Of a stretch of DNA of 64,000 nucleotides, positions 25,009 through 33,914 are shown one piece after another. The notes under the pieces were generated by a model. The model searched no databases and was not told the origin of the DNA. It saw only the letters and a list, made by a program, of their open reading frames with translations. A program made the position numbers and the translations under genes. The stretch's first letter is position 1, and every line of letters starts with the position of its first letter. This DNA is from Candidatus Gastranaerophilales bacterium (GTDB lineage: Bacteria; Cyanobacteriota; Vampirovibrionia; Gastranaerophilales; Gastranaerophilaceae): contig CALVAQ010000002.1 in assembly GCA_944325595.1 (NCBI GenBank), positions 62,001 through 126,000 of the forward strand, read 5' to 3'.

Positions 25009-28000
25009 CTATTCTATCCAGCGGAAATTTTTTACATATTTGTCTTCGTTTATCTGTCCGTCAATTTTTACCGTAAATACACGGTATTGCTGGTCACTAA
25101 GCTCAACCCCCGGAATTTTGTTCAAGTCATGAATAAGAGACTCTCTGTCGGATTTATTAAGTTTGAATCCCGGGATTGCGTTGAGAAGAGAATTGAATGA
25201 CATATTTCCGATTTTTCCGAGAATGTTTGTTGCTCTTTTTGTGAGACGTCCGAATACTCTGAGGTTTGCATATTGCTGGAGAATATCAAATTCACCGTTT
25301 ATATATATGTTTAAATTGTCTCCTTTTGAGTAAATTTCTATATTTTGTGCTACCCCGTTTTTCATTGCGAAGTTGCCTTTAATTGAGTCAAAGTACCCGG
25401 TTTTTATCGGCGCCAGAAGGTCAATAAAATTACTGATACTTGCTCCTGTTATTCCGCTCTTTATAAAATTTCCCGCTTTGAGAAGGTATTCAACTGACCC
25501 GAGTTTGGGCATTTTTCCGTCGGCTATTTCAAAGTACACATATCCTGACATGTTTCTGATACGTTCTTCTTCTGATTGACCGATTGTTGCAAGAACTATA
25601 TTGCCGTTTGATTGTCCGAAAATCTGGTCTTTGAATCCGAACATCTTTGAAGCAATTTCGTTTGAATCAACATTCAAGGCAGAAACATTTGCTTTGATTT
25701 TGTCGTTTTTAAAGTTGTAGCTGGCTGTTCCTGTCATTTTTCCTGTTGTAACATCAAACCAGAGTTTGTTTATATTCAAAACCAGGTCGTTTCCGAGACT
25801 GAATTCCGAAGTGTAATTTTTTGCCGGAAGGTTTCTTATCACAATATCTTTGACAGACATAGTACCTTTTTTAATTCTTATGTCAGAGATATTTAGAGGA
25901 ATAGACGTTTTTGTTGAACCTCCTGTCAGCCTTGTTACGGTGTCAGGAGTCGGAATTTTGGTTAAGGAGTCAATCAGTGTGTCAAGATTAAGTCTTTCCG
26001 AGTACAAATCAATATATTGAATTTCATAAGGAGGTGTCAGCTTGTTTTTTAGCTGTGCTTTGAGAGTAAAGTCCGAGTTGTATGCAAATCCGTTGGTGTG
26101 AACGTGTATAGTTTTGTCATTAAAGTTGAGTTTTATTGTCTTGACGATGGTATCAAAAAGAGGCATATCCATATTGTCCATCTCAAGAGTACCTCTGATT
26201 ACAGGCGCATTTGCATCACCCTTTATATTCAGATTGCAGTTAAACATACCTTTTTTCAAAACGGATTTTTTGAAAAAGACATTAAATATTTTTGCGTTTG
26301 CGTTATTCGGGGTATAAATATTTAAATTTCTAATATAAATCGGGATTTTTTCTTTGTTTGTTGTTTTGTACGGTTTAAAACTTCCCTTTGCACTTAATAT
26401 TGTCAGAGGGTATGTTTTATTATTTTGAGAAGACATATACCTTGTGTAATTGAGTTGTTTAAGGTTATATATGTTGTTGTTGACATTGATATCCGCATCG
26501 ATTTCTCTTTGGGTGTCTTCGTCGGCCAAATTTGCACCCATATAATAAATATCGGCATCTTTTGCGAGTTTGATTTTTGTTTTTATGTTTGTATTTTCCA
26601 AATCTCCGCTGATATAAGAGGAAAAAGATATATCGCCTTTGGGTTTAAGAGGATATGTCAGATTACTGTTTATGTATTTGTTAATAAAGTATTCAGTTAT
26701 TTTGGTTGTTACATAACCGCTAAATTTCATTTTTTTGTCTAAGTCCCAAACAGAAAAATTCAAAAACACCGGAGTGTTATCCACTTCTGCAATAATTGAT
26801 TTTGCTGAGATTTTTGAACCTTTTAGAAGAATTTTGCCGCCGCTTATGTATACCGGAGTTTTGAAATAGCTCTGATTGAATTTGATTTCCTTTAAATCAA
26901 TATACCCGTCAAGTTTGTTATTCTTGCATTTTATGGAAAGATTTACATTTCCCTGATAGTTTTCATAAGCGTTGAGCAGTTTTTTTAATGCGGGCGGCAA
27001 AAAATGAGCTTTTTTTATCGTATCAAGCTCTTTTAAATCAAAATTTGAAATATTAATATATCCGCTTATAACAGGCTTTTTGGAAAAAACATTTTGTGCA
27101 TCTATATCAGCTTTCAAAGCTGTATTGTACAGCTTTGCGGCAAAGTTTTTTACTCTTATACTGCCGTTGTGTATGGAGAAAGAACCGTTTTTTATATTTA
27201 CAGGTGCATTGGGTTCTGCTTTTTGCGGAAGAAAGCTGCCGTTCAATGATATATTGTTAAACGAAAAGGTCTTTGTTGTAAGGGCATTATTTGATTTGTA
27301 TTCACCGGATACGTTAACGGCTGAACCTGTTTGGGGAAGTTTTGAAAAACCTGAAAAGTTCGGGTCTTTTGCTGCCATTTTTAGTATTTCATCAATTTTT
27401 ATGTGTTTCCCGCAAAAGGAAATATGTGACCTGTCTTTTGTTGAGATGCCTTTTGCCTCTACGTCGGAGGTTCCGGCTTTGCTTTTTATATCAATATTCC
27501 AGCCGTTGTTGTCAAAATCAATTGAACCCGATGTTTTTGACAGCAATACCGGCAGCATTTTTATTTTTGCGTTTACGTTTTTGAGTTTTATTGAACCTGA
27601 TATATCAAGTTTTTCGTCCTTATAAATTTTTGAAAAATCTTTTACTTTTCCTTTCAATTTGATTTTTGTTTCAACAATACCTGATGCTTTTTCTATGGCA
27701 TCAGCCATTGTTTTTTGTTCTTTTAATATTGAACTTGTGTTCAGAATGTTTAAAAGTTCTTTAATATCAATATTCTGCGATGTAATATCAAAATCGATTG
27801 TGCCGTCGAGATTTGCTTTGCCGTCAATTTTTAGAGGTCTGTCTTTTATAAAAGCTTTTGTTGTGAAAAAGTGCATATCTTTTTTGTCAAAGACAAGAGA
27901 ACCGCTTGTATTGTGCAAAACTGTATTCAATCCCTGCAAAGAAGCAGTTACATTCATAAAATTAAACTGCCCGGTTACTTCTCCGTCGAGAATAGTTCCT

Positions 28001-29505
28001 TTTGTGTGAATATCGATATTTCCTTTTCCGTAAATATCCATAAAAGGTACAGGACCAAGGTCAAACCCGACAACCTCATGAATAGGAACCAGCATATATT
28101 CTGCCGTGCTTAAATCAACATTTTTTGATGACACAATATGAAAATCACCTTTTCCGTAGAATTTCATTTGTGCAATTCCGTTGATATCCACATATTCACC
28201 GTGTCCAGCATATACTCTGGTTTTTACTTTTACATAGTCTTTCAGAAACTCGGCAAAGACCTTGCAGTGCGGCACAAGAGGGTTGTCTTTTACAATATAT
28301 ACATCATCTGCTTCAAGATTCCCATATATTTCAGGCAGGGTGGCACTCCCTTTTATTTTTAGCTGTCCTTTTGCTTTTCCCCAGGCTCCGTATTTTTTGA
28401 ATTTTTGCATTACATCAAAAGGGTCGCCTTCAATTGAAGGAACAAGCCAGTACATTGAGTGTATATCAGAAGCCGGAATATTAATATCAAGGTCAAGATT
28501 TATGTTTTTTAAATTCGAAGATGCATAATTTTTTACGATACCGCTGATTTGTGTCTGCCAGTCTGCGGATTTTACGGTTATAGATTTTACACAGAGCTTT
28601 TTGTGCATAAAATCAAGCGCAGCACTCAAGTTTATATCGTTTTTTGAAACAATATTATCCAGCGGATTTTTCATTTTTACTTCAAAATTCTTTATTGAAG
28701 CATTGATATTGAGCGTTTTGTCATGCGATGAATCGGCATTTATTATTCCTGACACAGAGATGATGTCTCTTTTGCTAAAGTATGCAAAATACGGAGAAAA
28801 CTCCGATAAATTAAGATTTTTTAGTTCGCTGTTACAGACAAATTTTTTGTCTTTTATCCCTTTTTCAACAGGAAGTTTTGAATTAAAATCCACAAGAATT
28901 TTTGAAGTGTGTTTTGTTCCCGAATAAATATCTGTGTCGAGTTTTAATTTGACATGCCTGTTTTTTTTGAAACTAAAATCGGCAGAAGGTGTGTTTATTT
29001 TTATGTTTTTATTCAATACCTTGTCATTTATGGTGATTGAAGAATTTTGAATTCTTATATTGTTTAAATCCAAATTTATGTCTGTATCCGGTTTGAGATT
29101 AATGTTTAGTTTGTAATCACCAAGATAGATACAGTTGTCTGCTTTTCTTGACAAAACAAGTTCCTGATTTTTTGCATTCAATGATTTTACCGCTATTTTT
29201 TTGTACAAAACAGGAAGAAGAGAGAGTCTTGTTTCAAGGTCTTTGGCGAAAAATATTCTGTTTTTGTTTTGAGATAACTCTATATCTTTTGCGATAAACT
29301 GTATCGAAAAATCAGGATAAGTTTTTGTTTGTAATTTCGTATATTGAAAATCAAGATTTGTTCTGCTTTTTATAACAGAAAGCAACTCTTTATCTTCAAA
29401 CTTACTGTTTAAAAATAAAGGCAGCACAAAGACGAACAATCCTTCCGCAATGAAAACAATTGCTGCCAGAATAATAGAAAATATTTTCAAAAATTTTATA
29501 TTCAT
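25009..29505 (-). CDS. AsmA/YhdP/TamB-like giant envelope protein
   Basis: 1498 residues. N-terminal membrane anchor (about 7-32, IFSIILAAIVFIAEGLFVFVLPLF) followed by a very long periplasmic part of repeated short beta strands, typical of the AsmA-like superfamily (repeated patterns such as DLDLNNIRIQNSSITIN, ISGYINISNFDLKEL, LKIKGSATLPEIYGNLEADDV). The C-terminal block (NMSGYVYFEIADGKMPKLGSVEYLLKAGNFI; NIYINGEFDILQQYANLRVFGRL) matches the AsmA_2-like C-terminal region seen in YhdP. Such bridge proteins move phospholipid between inner and outer membranes. Single-gene unit, divergent from the Skp-like gene, pointing to outer-membrane biogenesis. Confidence 0.82.
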   Translation of the reverse strand: MNIKFLKIFSIILAAIVFIAEGLFVFVLPLFLNSKFEDKELLSVIKSRTNLDFQYTKLQTKTYPDFSIQFIAKDIELSQNKNRIFFAKDLETRLSLLPVLYKKIAVKSLNAKNQELVLSRKADNCIYLGDYKLNINLKPDTDINLDLNNIRIQNSSITINDKVLNKNIKINTPSADFSFKKNRHVKLKLDTDIYSGTKHTSKILVDFNSKLPVEKGIKDKKFVCNSELKNLNLSEFSPYFAYFSKRDIISVSGIINADSSHDKTLNINASIKNFEVKMKNPLDNIVSKNDINLSAALDFMHKKLCVKSITVKSADWQTQISGIVKNYASSNLKNINLDLDINIPASDIHSMYWLVPSIEGDPFDVMQKFKKYGAWGKAKGQLKIKGSATLPEIYGNLEADDVYIVKDNPLVPHCKVFAEFLKDYVKVKTRVYAGHGEYVDINGIAQMKFYGKGDFHIVSSKNVDLSTAEYMLVPIHEVVGFDLGPVPFMDIYGKGNIDIHTKGTILDGEVTGQFNFMNVTASLQGLNTVLHNTSGSLVFDKKDMHFFTTKAFIKDRPLKIDGKANLDGTIDFDITSQNIDIKELLNILNTSSILKEQKTMADAIEKASGIVETKIKLKGKVKDFSKIYKDEKLDISGSIKLKNVNAKIKMLPVLLSKTSGSIDFDNNGWNIDIKSKAGTSDVEAKGISTKDRSHISFCGKHIKIDEILKMAAKDPNFSGFSKLPQTGSAVNVSGEYKSNNALTTKTFSFNNISLNGSFLPQKAEPNAPVNIKNGSFSIHNGSIRVKNFAAKLYNTALKADIDAQNVFSKKPVISGYINISNFDLKELDTIKKAHFLPPALKKLLNAYENYQGNVNLSIKCKNNKLDGYIDLKEIKFNQSYFKTPVYISGGKILLKGSKISAKSIIAEVDNTPVFLNFSVWDLDKKMKFSGYVTTKITEYFINKYINSNLTYPLKPKGDISFSSYISGDLENTNIKTKIKLAKDADIYYMGANLADEDTQREIDADINVNNNIYNLKQLNYTRYMSSQNNKTYPLTILSAKGSFKPYKTTNKEKIPIYIRNLNIYTPNNANAKIFNVFFKKSVLKKGMFNCNLNIKGDANAPVIRGTLEMDNMDMPLFDTIVKTIKLNFNDKTIHVHTNGFAYNSDFTLKAQLKNKLTPPYEIQYIDLYSERLNLDTLIDSLTKIPTPDTVTRLTGGSTKTSIPLNISDIRIKKGTMSVKDIVIRNLPAKNYTSEFSLGNDLVLNINKLWFDVTTGKMTGTASYNFKNDKIKANVSALNVDSNEIASKMFGFKDQIFGQSNGNIVLATIGQSEEERIRNMSGYVYFEIADGKMPKLGSVEYLLKAGNFIKSGITGASISNFIDLLAPIKTGYFDSIKGNFAMKNGVAQNIEIYSKGDNLNIYINGEFDILQQYANLRVFGRLTKRATNILGKIGNMSFNSLLNAIPGFKLNKSDRESLIHDLNKIPGVELSDQQYRVFTVKIDGQINEDKYVKNFRWIE

Positions 29506-29632
29506 TTTGTATTGTTATTTCAATTGCAATTACAATTATATAATTAAAGCGGATTTTTTTCACTTGTCTTTACATATAATTGTTGCTAATATTATGAATT
29601 AGAACAGGGAAATAAACGGAGTACTTTATTGT

Positions 29633-30109
29633 ATGAAAAAGAATTTTAAAATTATGTTTGCGGCAATTGCAGTGTTTGCTGTTATAGGCTTTGCAAATAC
29701 AAAAGCCGATGCTCAAACAATAGGCTATGTGAATTACAAAACAGTAGAGTCCAATTATGAATATGCAAAAAATGCATACAAAGAAATTGATACAAAATAC
29801 CTCGAACTTCAGCAGTACTTGATGGACAAAGAGAAACAGTACAAAAATATCGATTCTCCGATTAACAAAAAGAATTTTGAAGATCAGGTGCAGAAAGATT
29901 TTAAAGCAAAAAATGACGAATTTACAAAGTTCAAAATGAAAAAAGCAGAAGAAGTCGAAAGAAATATCCTTCAAGCAACAAAAACAGTTGCCGCTGACAA
30001 AAAAATTGATGTAGTTCTTGACTACAGAGTTATCTTTACAGGCGGAACAGATCTATCGCAGGATGTTATCAATTATTTGAACTCACCGGGTTTTAAACCT
30101 GCAAAGTAA
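29633..30109 (+). CDS. OmpH/Skp-family periplasmic chaperone
   Basis: 158 residues: signal peptide (MKKNFKIMFAAIAVFAVIGFANTKADA), then QTIGYVNYKTVESNYEYAKNAYKE, a long charged coiled coil (about 45-125) and a C-terminal KKIDVVLDYRVIFTGGTDLSQDVINYL, the standard Skp/OmpH pattern. It escorts outer-membrane proteins across the periplasm. CGGAG lies about 11 bases before the ATG, and TATAAT at 29575-29580 could be its -10. It is divergent from the AsmA-like gene (gap 29506-29632), and the two probably share an envelope role. Confidence 0.88.
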   Translation: MKKNFKIMFAAIAVFAVIGFANTKADAQTIGYVNYKTVESNYEYAKNAYKEIDTKYLELQQYLMDKEKQYKNIDSPINKKNFEDQVQKDFKAKNDEFTKFKMKKAEEVERNILQATKTVAADKKIDVVLDYRVIFTGGTDLSQDVINYLNSPGFKPAK

Positions 30110-30126
30110 AAATAAAGTTATAATCT

Positions 30127-30162
30127 ATAAAAAACGGCGGATAAAATTCCGCTGTTTTTTTT
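30127..30162 (+). terminator. Terminator after the Skp-like gene, shared with the convergent protease gene
   Basis: Stem AAAAACGGCGGA / TTCCGCTGTTTTT (one G-U pair) with a short A-rich loop and T-run. The convergent gene stops at 30161. Confidence 0.85.
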
Positions 30163-31378
30163 ACATAGCTATACCAAACAGTTTTATAATTTCAAACGGA
30201 ATAATTATATCTGTACTGTTTTCATACGGATTTGTTATAGTTACTTCTTTTGTATCGGGATTGTAGCCTTTTACCGAGTATGCATGGTTTCCGTATATTA
30301 CACTTCCGTCAGGAAGTTTCAGTTCTGTTTGCAAATCTGCACGCAATGGATTTTCGTTTATTCTTATACTTGCTGTCTTTCCTGAATTTAGATTTATCTC
30401 ATCTGATTTTACACCTTTTTCTTTTTCAAGAACAGAAACATCCAATAACGAAAGTATTTTGGGTGCATCCGAGGACAGGAGCTTTTCTGTTATATCCGAA
30501 TAGAAATTTGCTTTATTGTTATTGAATTTTGAAATAATATCGGTCGGTTGTGCACCTTCTTTTATTATTTTTGTTCCGTAACGTTTCAGATATGCCATTT
30601 CAATTAGCATTGTGTCTTTATCACCGGTAGAAAACCCCGTTATTTCTTTCTTTCCAGTTTTGATTGACATGTTATCAAGCTCTTTTTGCGTTACTTTTAC
30701 CGGCTTTTTTCCGTTATCGGAAGGAAAGTTAAATTCGTAATAAATATTGCCGTCCTTGTCTGTCTTTTTAGAATAAAGATTGTGCAATTCTTCATCTGAT
30801 AATGATTCTGCATATGCAAGTACAGTGCAGGTCTCCAGCTTTCCCTGATTTGCCGTTCCTATGTGCCAATCAATAATATCACTGTTTTCATCGATTTCAT
30901 TTCGCTCTTTTCTCAGTGAATTGATTATGTTCGGATTAGCGGTATTATCAACTCCGTATTTGTTAAATTCTTCGTCTATTTCTTTCTGTGTCATTAGAGC
31001 TGTGTGTTTTTGTCCTTTTTGTTCCTGCAGCACAATACTTCTGTCAAGGTATTTTGGATTGTCGCCTTCCAAATCTCTTTCGTCTATATACCCGTCATCC
31101 AAATAGGAACCTAGTTCTTCGTATGAAAAGACTGTATCGTCAATTCCGTTTGTTTTGTTGTACTCTTTCAATTCTTTTGCAAATATGGAGTAATCTTCTT
31201 TTGAAATGCTTTGAAATTCGGGAATGGAAATTCTGCCGTCTTTATTTTTATCAAAAAACGACAAAACAGCATTGGTAACAAAACTGTTAATCGGTGTAGC
31301 ATTTTCCCCGTTTCGAAAGCGGCGTCTTTGCGACACTTTTACATATTTTTCTATATCTTTCGGATTAATCTCGTGCAT
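30161..31378 (-). CDS. EF-hand plus calpain-like cysteine protease
   Basis: 405 residues, no signal peptide. An EF-hand loop at about 43-54 (DKNKDGRISIPE) has all canonical calcium ligands. The second half follows the calpain (C2) catalytic core: NQGKLETCTVLAYAESLS with nucleophile Cys184 (calpain QGxxxxC), DTMLIEMAYLKRYG (the calpain LLEKAYAK-YG block), then HAYSVKGYNPDTKEVTITNP with His365 and Asn383 (calpain HAYSV...NPW). I therefore call it a calcium-responsive calpain-like protease; activity is inferred. Bacterial calpains are sporadic. It sits alone on the minus strand. Confidence 0.78.
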   Translation of the reverse strand: MHEINPKDIEKYVKVSQRRRFRNGENATPINSFVTNAVLSFFDKNKDGRISIPEFQSISKEDYSIFAKELKEYNKTNGIDDTVFSYEELGSYLDDGYIDERDLEGDNPKYLDRSIVLQEQKGQKHTALMTQKEIDEEFNKYGVDNTANPNIINSLRKERNEIDENSDIIDWHIGTANQGKLETCTVLAYAESLSDEELHNLYSKKTDKDGNIYYEFNFPSDNGKKPVKVTQKELDNMSIKTGKKEITGFSTGDKDTMLIEMAYLKRYGTKIIKEGAQPTDIISKFNNNKANFYSDITEKLLSSDAPKILSLLDVSVLEKEKGVKSDEINLNSGKTASIRINENPLRADLQTELKLPDGSVIYGNHAYSVKGYNPDTKEVTITNPYENSTDIIIPFEIIKLFGIAM

Positions 31379-31510
31379 GAAAGTACTCTCTTGAAGTTTA
31401 ACTCCTATATATATAAAAACGAGATTTGCCTGAAAAATAACAAAAACTTTCTTCGGAGATTTACATTTCTTAAAATATAAATTACATACAATTACTACTA
31501 AATTCGTATT

Positions 31511-31762
31511 CTAACCTATCAGATTTATATTGAGCAGTTCAGCTTCTTTGGCTTCTTTTAGGGCTTCCAGTCTTTCATAGAATATCTTATCCGGAATTTC
31601 TTCCAGATAGGGCAGGTCATAAATATAGTTTAGAGCAGAGTTATACTGATTTTCTATTTTTTCTTGTCTTTGAGGTGTTGTTGCTTTGTCAAAGAGACGG
31701 TCTTCTATTTGTCTCTGACGTCTTTGTTCTCTGAAGGCTCTTTTAAAAGAAATATTTAGCAT
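31511..31762 (-). CDS. Small charged helical protein (unknown function)
   Basis: 83 residues, rich in Arg/Glu/Gln (MLNISFKRAFREQRRQRQIED; NQYNSALNYIYDLPYLEEIP; YERLEALKEAKEAEL). Predominantly helical, no membrane segment, no recognised domain. AGGAG precedes the ATG. A structured leader candidate lies upstream (31837-31895). It may be cytosolic; no link to neighbours is evident. Confidence 0.6.
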   Translation of the reverse strand: MLNISFKRAFREQRRQRQIEDRLFDKATTPQRQEKIENQYNSALNYIYDLPYLEEIPDKIFYERLEALKEAKEAELLNINLIG

Positions 31763-31836
31763 TGCTTTTCTCCTTGCATCAACAAAAGTCTATGAACAAA
31801 AATTTTTGATACTCTCTTTACAAAACTTATCAATCT

Positions 31837-31895
31837 AATCCAGTGTCGCAGTTGCCGCAGGCTCTCTTGAAACACAAAGGTACTGGGATTTTTTA
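31837..31895. other. Structured-RNA candidate upstream of the 83-aa gene
   Basis: AATCCAGT pairs with ACTGGGATT (one bulge), GTGT with ACAC inside it, and GCC-GCA-GGC at the tip. On the plus strand it ends in T6. On the minus strand TTTACA (complement 31903-31908 region) and a TAAAAA 17 bases on would start a transcript almost at this structure, making it a 5' leader of the 83-aa gene. I could not match it to a known riboswitch or sRNA. The remainder of the 31763-31980 gap holds the nusA terminator only. Confidence 0.4.
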
Positions 31896-31920
31896 TTCCT
31901 TCATTTAAAAATTGTAAAAT

Positions 31921-31949
31921 AAAAGCGTGTATTTAATATACACGCTTTT
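31921..31949 (-). terminator. Terminator of the rimP-nusA operon
   Basis: Perfect 12-bp stem AAAAGCGTGTAT / ATACACGCTTTT with loop TTAAT; in the minus direction it runs into TTTTATTTTA. Confidence 0.88.
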
Positions 31950-31980
31950 GTACCTTTGTTGATAATAGAGTAATCGTCAG

Positions 31981-33216
31981 TTATTCTTCTTCAGAACTGT
32001 CTGCATCAACATCAGAAGTTTCTTCTACCATATCTTCTGCATCAATACCGTATTCTTCTTCAACAATCGGCTCTTCATCAGCAGCATCTGTTTCATCAAC
32101 AATATCATCTTCAACAGGTACTTCCTCTTCATATTGAGACTGATAAGCAGCTTCTGCCTGAGCAGCTTGTGATTCATTTTTGATGTCAATTTTCCAGCCT
32201 GTGAGTTTGTGAGCTAGTCTGACGTTTTGACCTTCACGACCGATTGCAAGACTCAACTGGTCATCCGGAACAATTACAAGTGCTTCATGCGCATTTTCAT
32301 CGTCAGCAAGAATGTCTACTGACAAAATTCTTGCCGGAGACAGTGCATTTACAATGTATTCTACAGGATCTTCGGACCATCTTACGATATCAATTTTTTC
32401 GTTTTTAAGTTCACCAACGATAGTTTGTATTCTTGAACCTCTTGGTCCGATACAAGCGCCTACTGAATCGATTTCCGGATCATTGGAATGAACGGCAAGT
32501 TTTGTTCTAAATCCGGCTTCTCTTGCGATTGATTTGATTTCAACGATACCGTCTTCGATTTCAGGAACTTCGAGTTCAAAAAGCTCTCTTACAATTTCAG
32601 CATGCGCATGAGAAACAATAACCTGCGGCAGTCTGTTTGTTTCTTTTACATTCAAAACAAATACTCTGATTCTGTTGCCGGGTTTGTAGTATTCTCCGGG
32701 GATTTGTTCTCTGAAAGGCAAAATAGCATCAGTCTTGCCGATATTTACAAATACGTTTCTATTTTCTACACGCTGTATGATACCGGTAGTTAGGGTGCCT
32801 TTTTTCTCCATAAATTCGTCAAGAACGAGTTTTCTTTCAGCTTCTCTGATTCTTTGTGTAATAACCTGTTTTGCTGCCTGTGCGGCAATACGGCCAAAGT
32901 TTTCCGGAGTAACTTCGATTTTTACTTCGTCTTCTAGTTCAACTTCGTCATCAATTTCTTTTGCATCTTCAAGTGATATTTCAAGGTTGTCATCTTCAAC
33001 TTTTTCTACAACAAGTTTTGTTCTGAAAACACCTATTTCACCTGTAGTTTCATCGAGAATTGCTTCAACATTCGGAGCTTCTTTTGCTCTGATATGTTTT
33101 TTGTATGCAGCAACGAGAGCATCTTTCAAAGAGTCAATAATAACTTCTTTTGAAATCCCTTTTTCTCTTTCGAGTTCTTCTGTTGCTTCAAAAAGTGCGG
33201 TACCGATTTTAATCAT
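31981..33216 (-). CDS. nusA: Transcription termination/antitermination factor NusA
   Basis: 411 residues: N-terminal RNA polymerase-binding domain (1-125), S1 domain (about 135-200, TTGIIQRVENRNVFVNIGKTDAI), KH1 (about 210-280, IAREAGFRTKLAVHS with GPRGSRIQTIVGEL) and KH2 (about 285-350, DDQLSLAIGREGQNVRLAHKLTGWKIDI). The last 60 residues are a very acidic tail (EEEVPVEDDIVDETDAADEE) rather than the acidic repeats of enterobacterial NusA. It modulates pausing, termination and ribosomal RNA antitermination. 25 bases downstream of rimP, in the usual order; infB is not next to it here. Confidence 0.97.
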   Translation of the reverse strand: MIKIGTALFEATEELEREKGISKEVIIDSLKDALVAAYKKHIRAKEAPNVEAILDETTGEIGVFRTKLVVEKVEDDNLEISLEDAKEIDDEVELEDEVKIEVTPENFGRIAAQAAKQVITQRIREAERKLVLDEFMEKKGTLTTGIIQRVENRNVFVNIGKTDAILPFREQIPGEYYKPGNRIRVFVLNVKETNRLPQVIVSHAHAEIVRELFELEVPEIEDGIVEIKSIAREAGFRTKLAVHSNDPEIDSVGACIGPRGSRIQTIVGELKNEKIDIVRWSEDPVEYIVNALSPARILSVDILADDENAHEALVIVPDDQLSLAIGREGQNVRLAHKLTGWKIDIKNESQAAQAEAAYQSQYEEEVPVEDDIVDETDAADEEPIVEEEYGIDAEDMVEETSDVDADSSEEE

Positions 33217-33241
33217 CTTTTTCTCCTATATAAATTACTTT

Positions 33242-33730
33242 CTATAAATCTTCTATATGCAATTGTGCTCTTTGTATTTTGTCTGTCGGGATTGTGTATG
33301 TGTTTTGGTTGTCTAATTTCAAAACCGTTACTCCCTTTTCTCTGTCAAAATCTAATATCTTTGCCAGAAATTGTTTTTCTTCAATTCCGTCAACAAGACT
33401 TTTTAATTTTAGGTTTATTATTTTTCCTTGAAAAATGATATATTCTCTGTCAGACTTTAGTTTTCTGTCCAGTCCTGGGGAGCTGACTTCCAGATAGAAC
33501 TTTACAGGAATCAAGTCATCCAGAAAGGGATTGAGGCTTCTTGAAAAATTTTCACAATCATCAAGAGTTATTCCGTCTTGCTTGTATAGAAATATACGCA
33601 AAAACCATTTTCCGGATTCTTTAGAAAAATCAACCTCGATTGGAATAACTCCATATCTCATTGCTGTGTTTTCAACGAGTGGGTTAAGCTTTTCAAGAAT
33701 TTCATTTTTATTGAAGTGCTTCTGTTCCAT
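33242..33730 (-). CDS. rimP: Ribosome maturation factor RimP
   Basis: 162 residues from the ATG at 33730, which follows AAGGAGGCGCT; a longer frame to 33766 overlaps the leader terminator. Motifs: YGVIPIEVDFSKESGKWFLRIFL, GITLDDCENFSRSLNPFLD, FYLEVSSPGLDRKLKSDREY (signature SPGLDR). RimP assists 30S subunit assembly. It precedes nusA, the conserved rimP-nusA pair. The operon leader carries an intrinsic terminator immediately ahead of the ribosome binding site. Confidence 0.94.
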   Translation of the reverse strand: MEQKHFNKNEILEKLNPLVENTAMRYGVIPIEVDFSKESGKWFLRIFLYKQDGITLDDCENFSRSLNPFLDDLIPVKFYLEVSSPGLDRKLKSDREYIIFQGKIINLKLKSLVDGIEEKQFLAKILDFDREKGVTVLKLDNQNTYTIPTDKIQRAQLHIEDL

Positions 33731-33746
33731 AGCGCCTCCTTTTAAG

Positions 33747-33778
33747 AAAAAAAGAAACGGGGTCACCGTTTCTTTTTA
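33747..33778 (-). terminator. Attenuator-like terminator in the rimP-nusA leader
   Basis: Perfect stem AAAGAAACGG / CCGTTTCTTT with loop GGTCA on the plus strand. In the minus direction it is followed by a T-run and then, within about 10 bases, the rimP Shine-Dalgarno. No minus-strand gene lies upstream that it could serve, so it probably regulates this operon. Confidence 0.75.
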
Positions 33779-33790
33779 AAACCTGTAATT

Positions 33791-33818
33791 ATAATAACAT
33801 TAAAATTAAATTTTTCAA
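33791..33818 (-). promoter_or_regulatory. Probable promoter of the rimP-nusA operon
   Basis: Minus-strand TTGAAA (33813-33818) and TATTAT (33791-33796) with a 16-base spacer; an overlapping TATAAT lies at 33788-33793. Transcription would start about 10 bases before the leader hairpin. Confidence 0.55.
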
Positions 33819-33914
33819 TATTTATATTATCTTAATTTAATTTTATAGACTAACAAATTTGTTGAGTTATAATTTAATTTGTAGACTTAGTTTGTTTGGA
33901 GTTGGTAAAATTTA

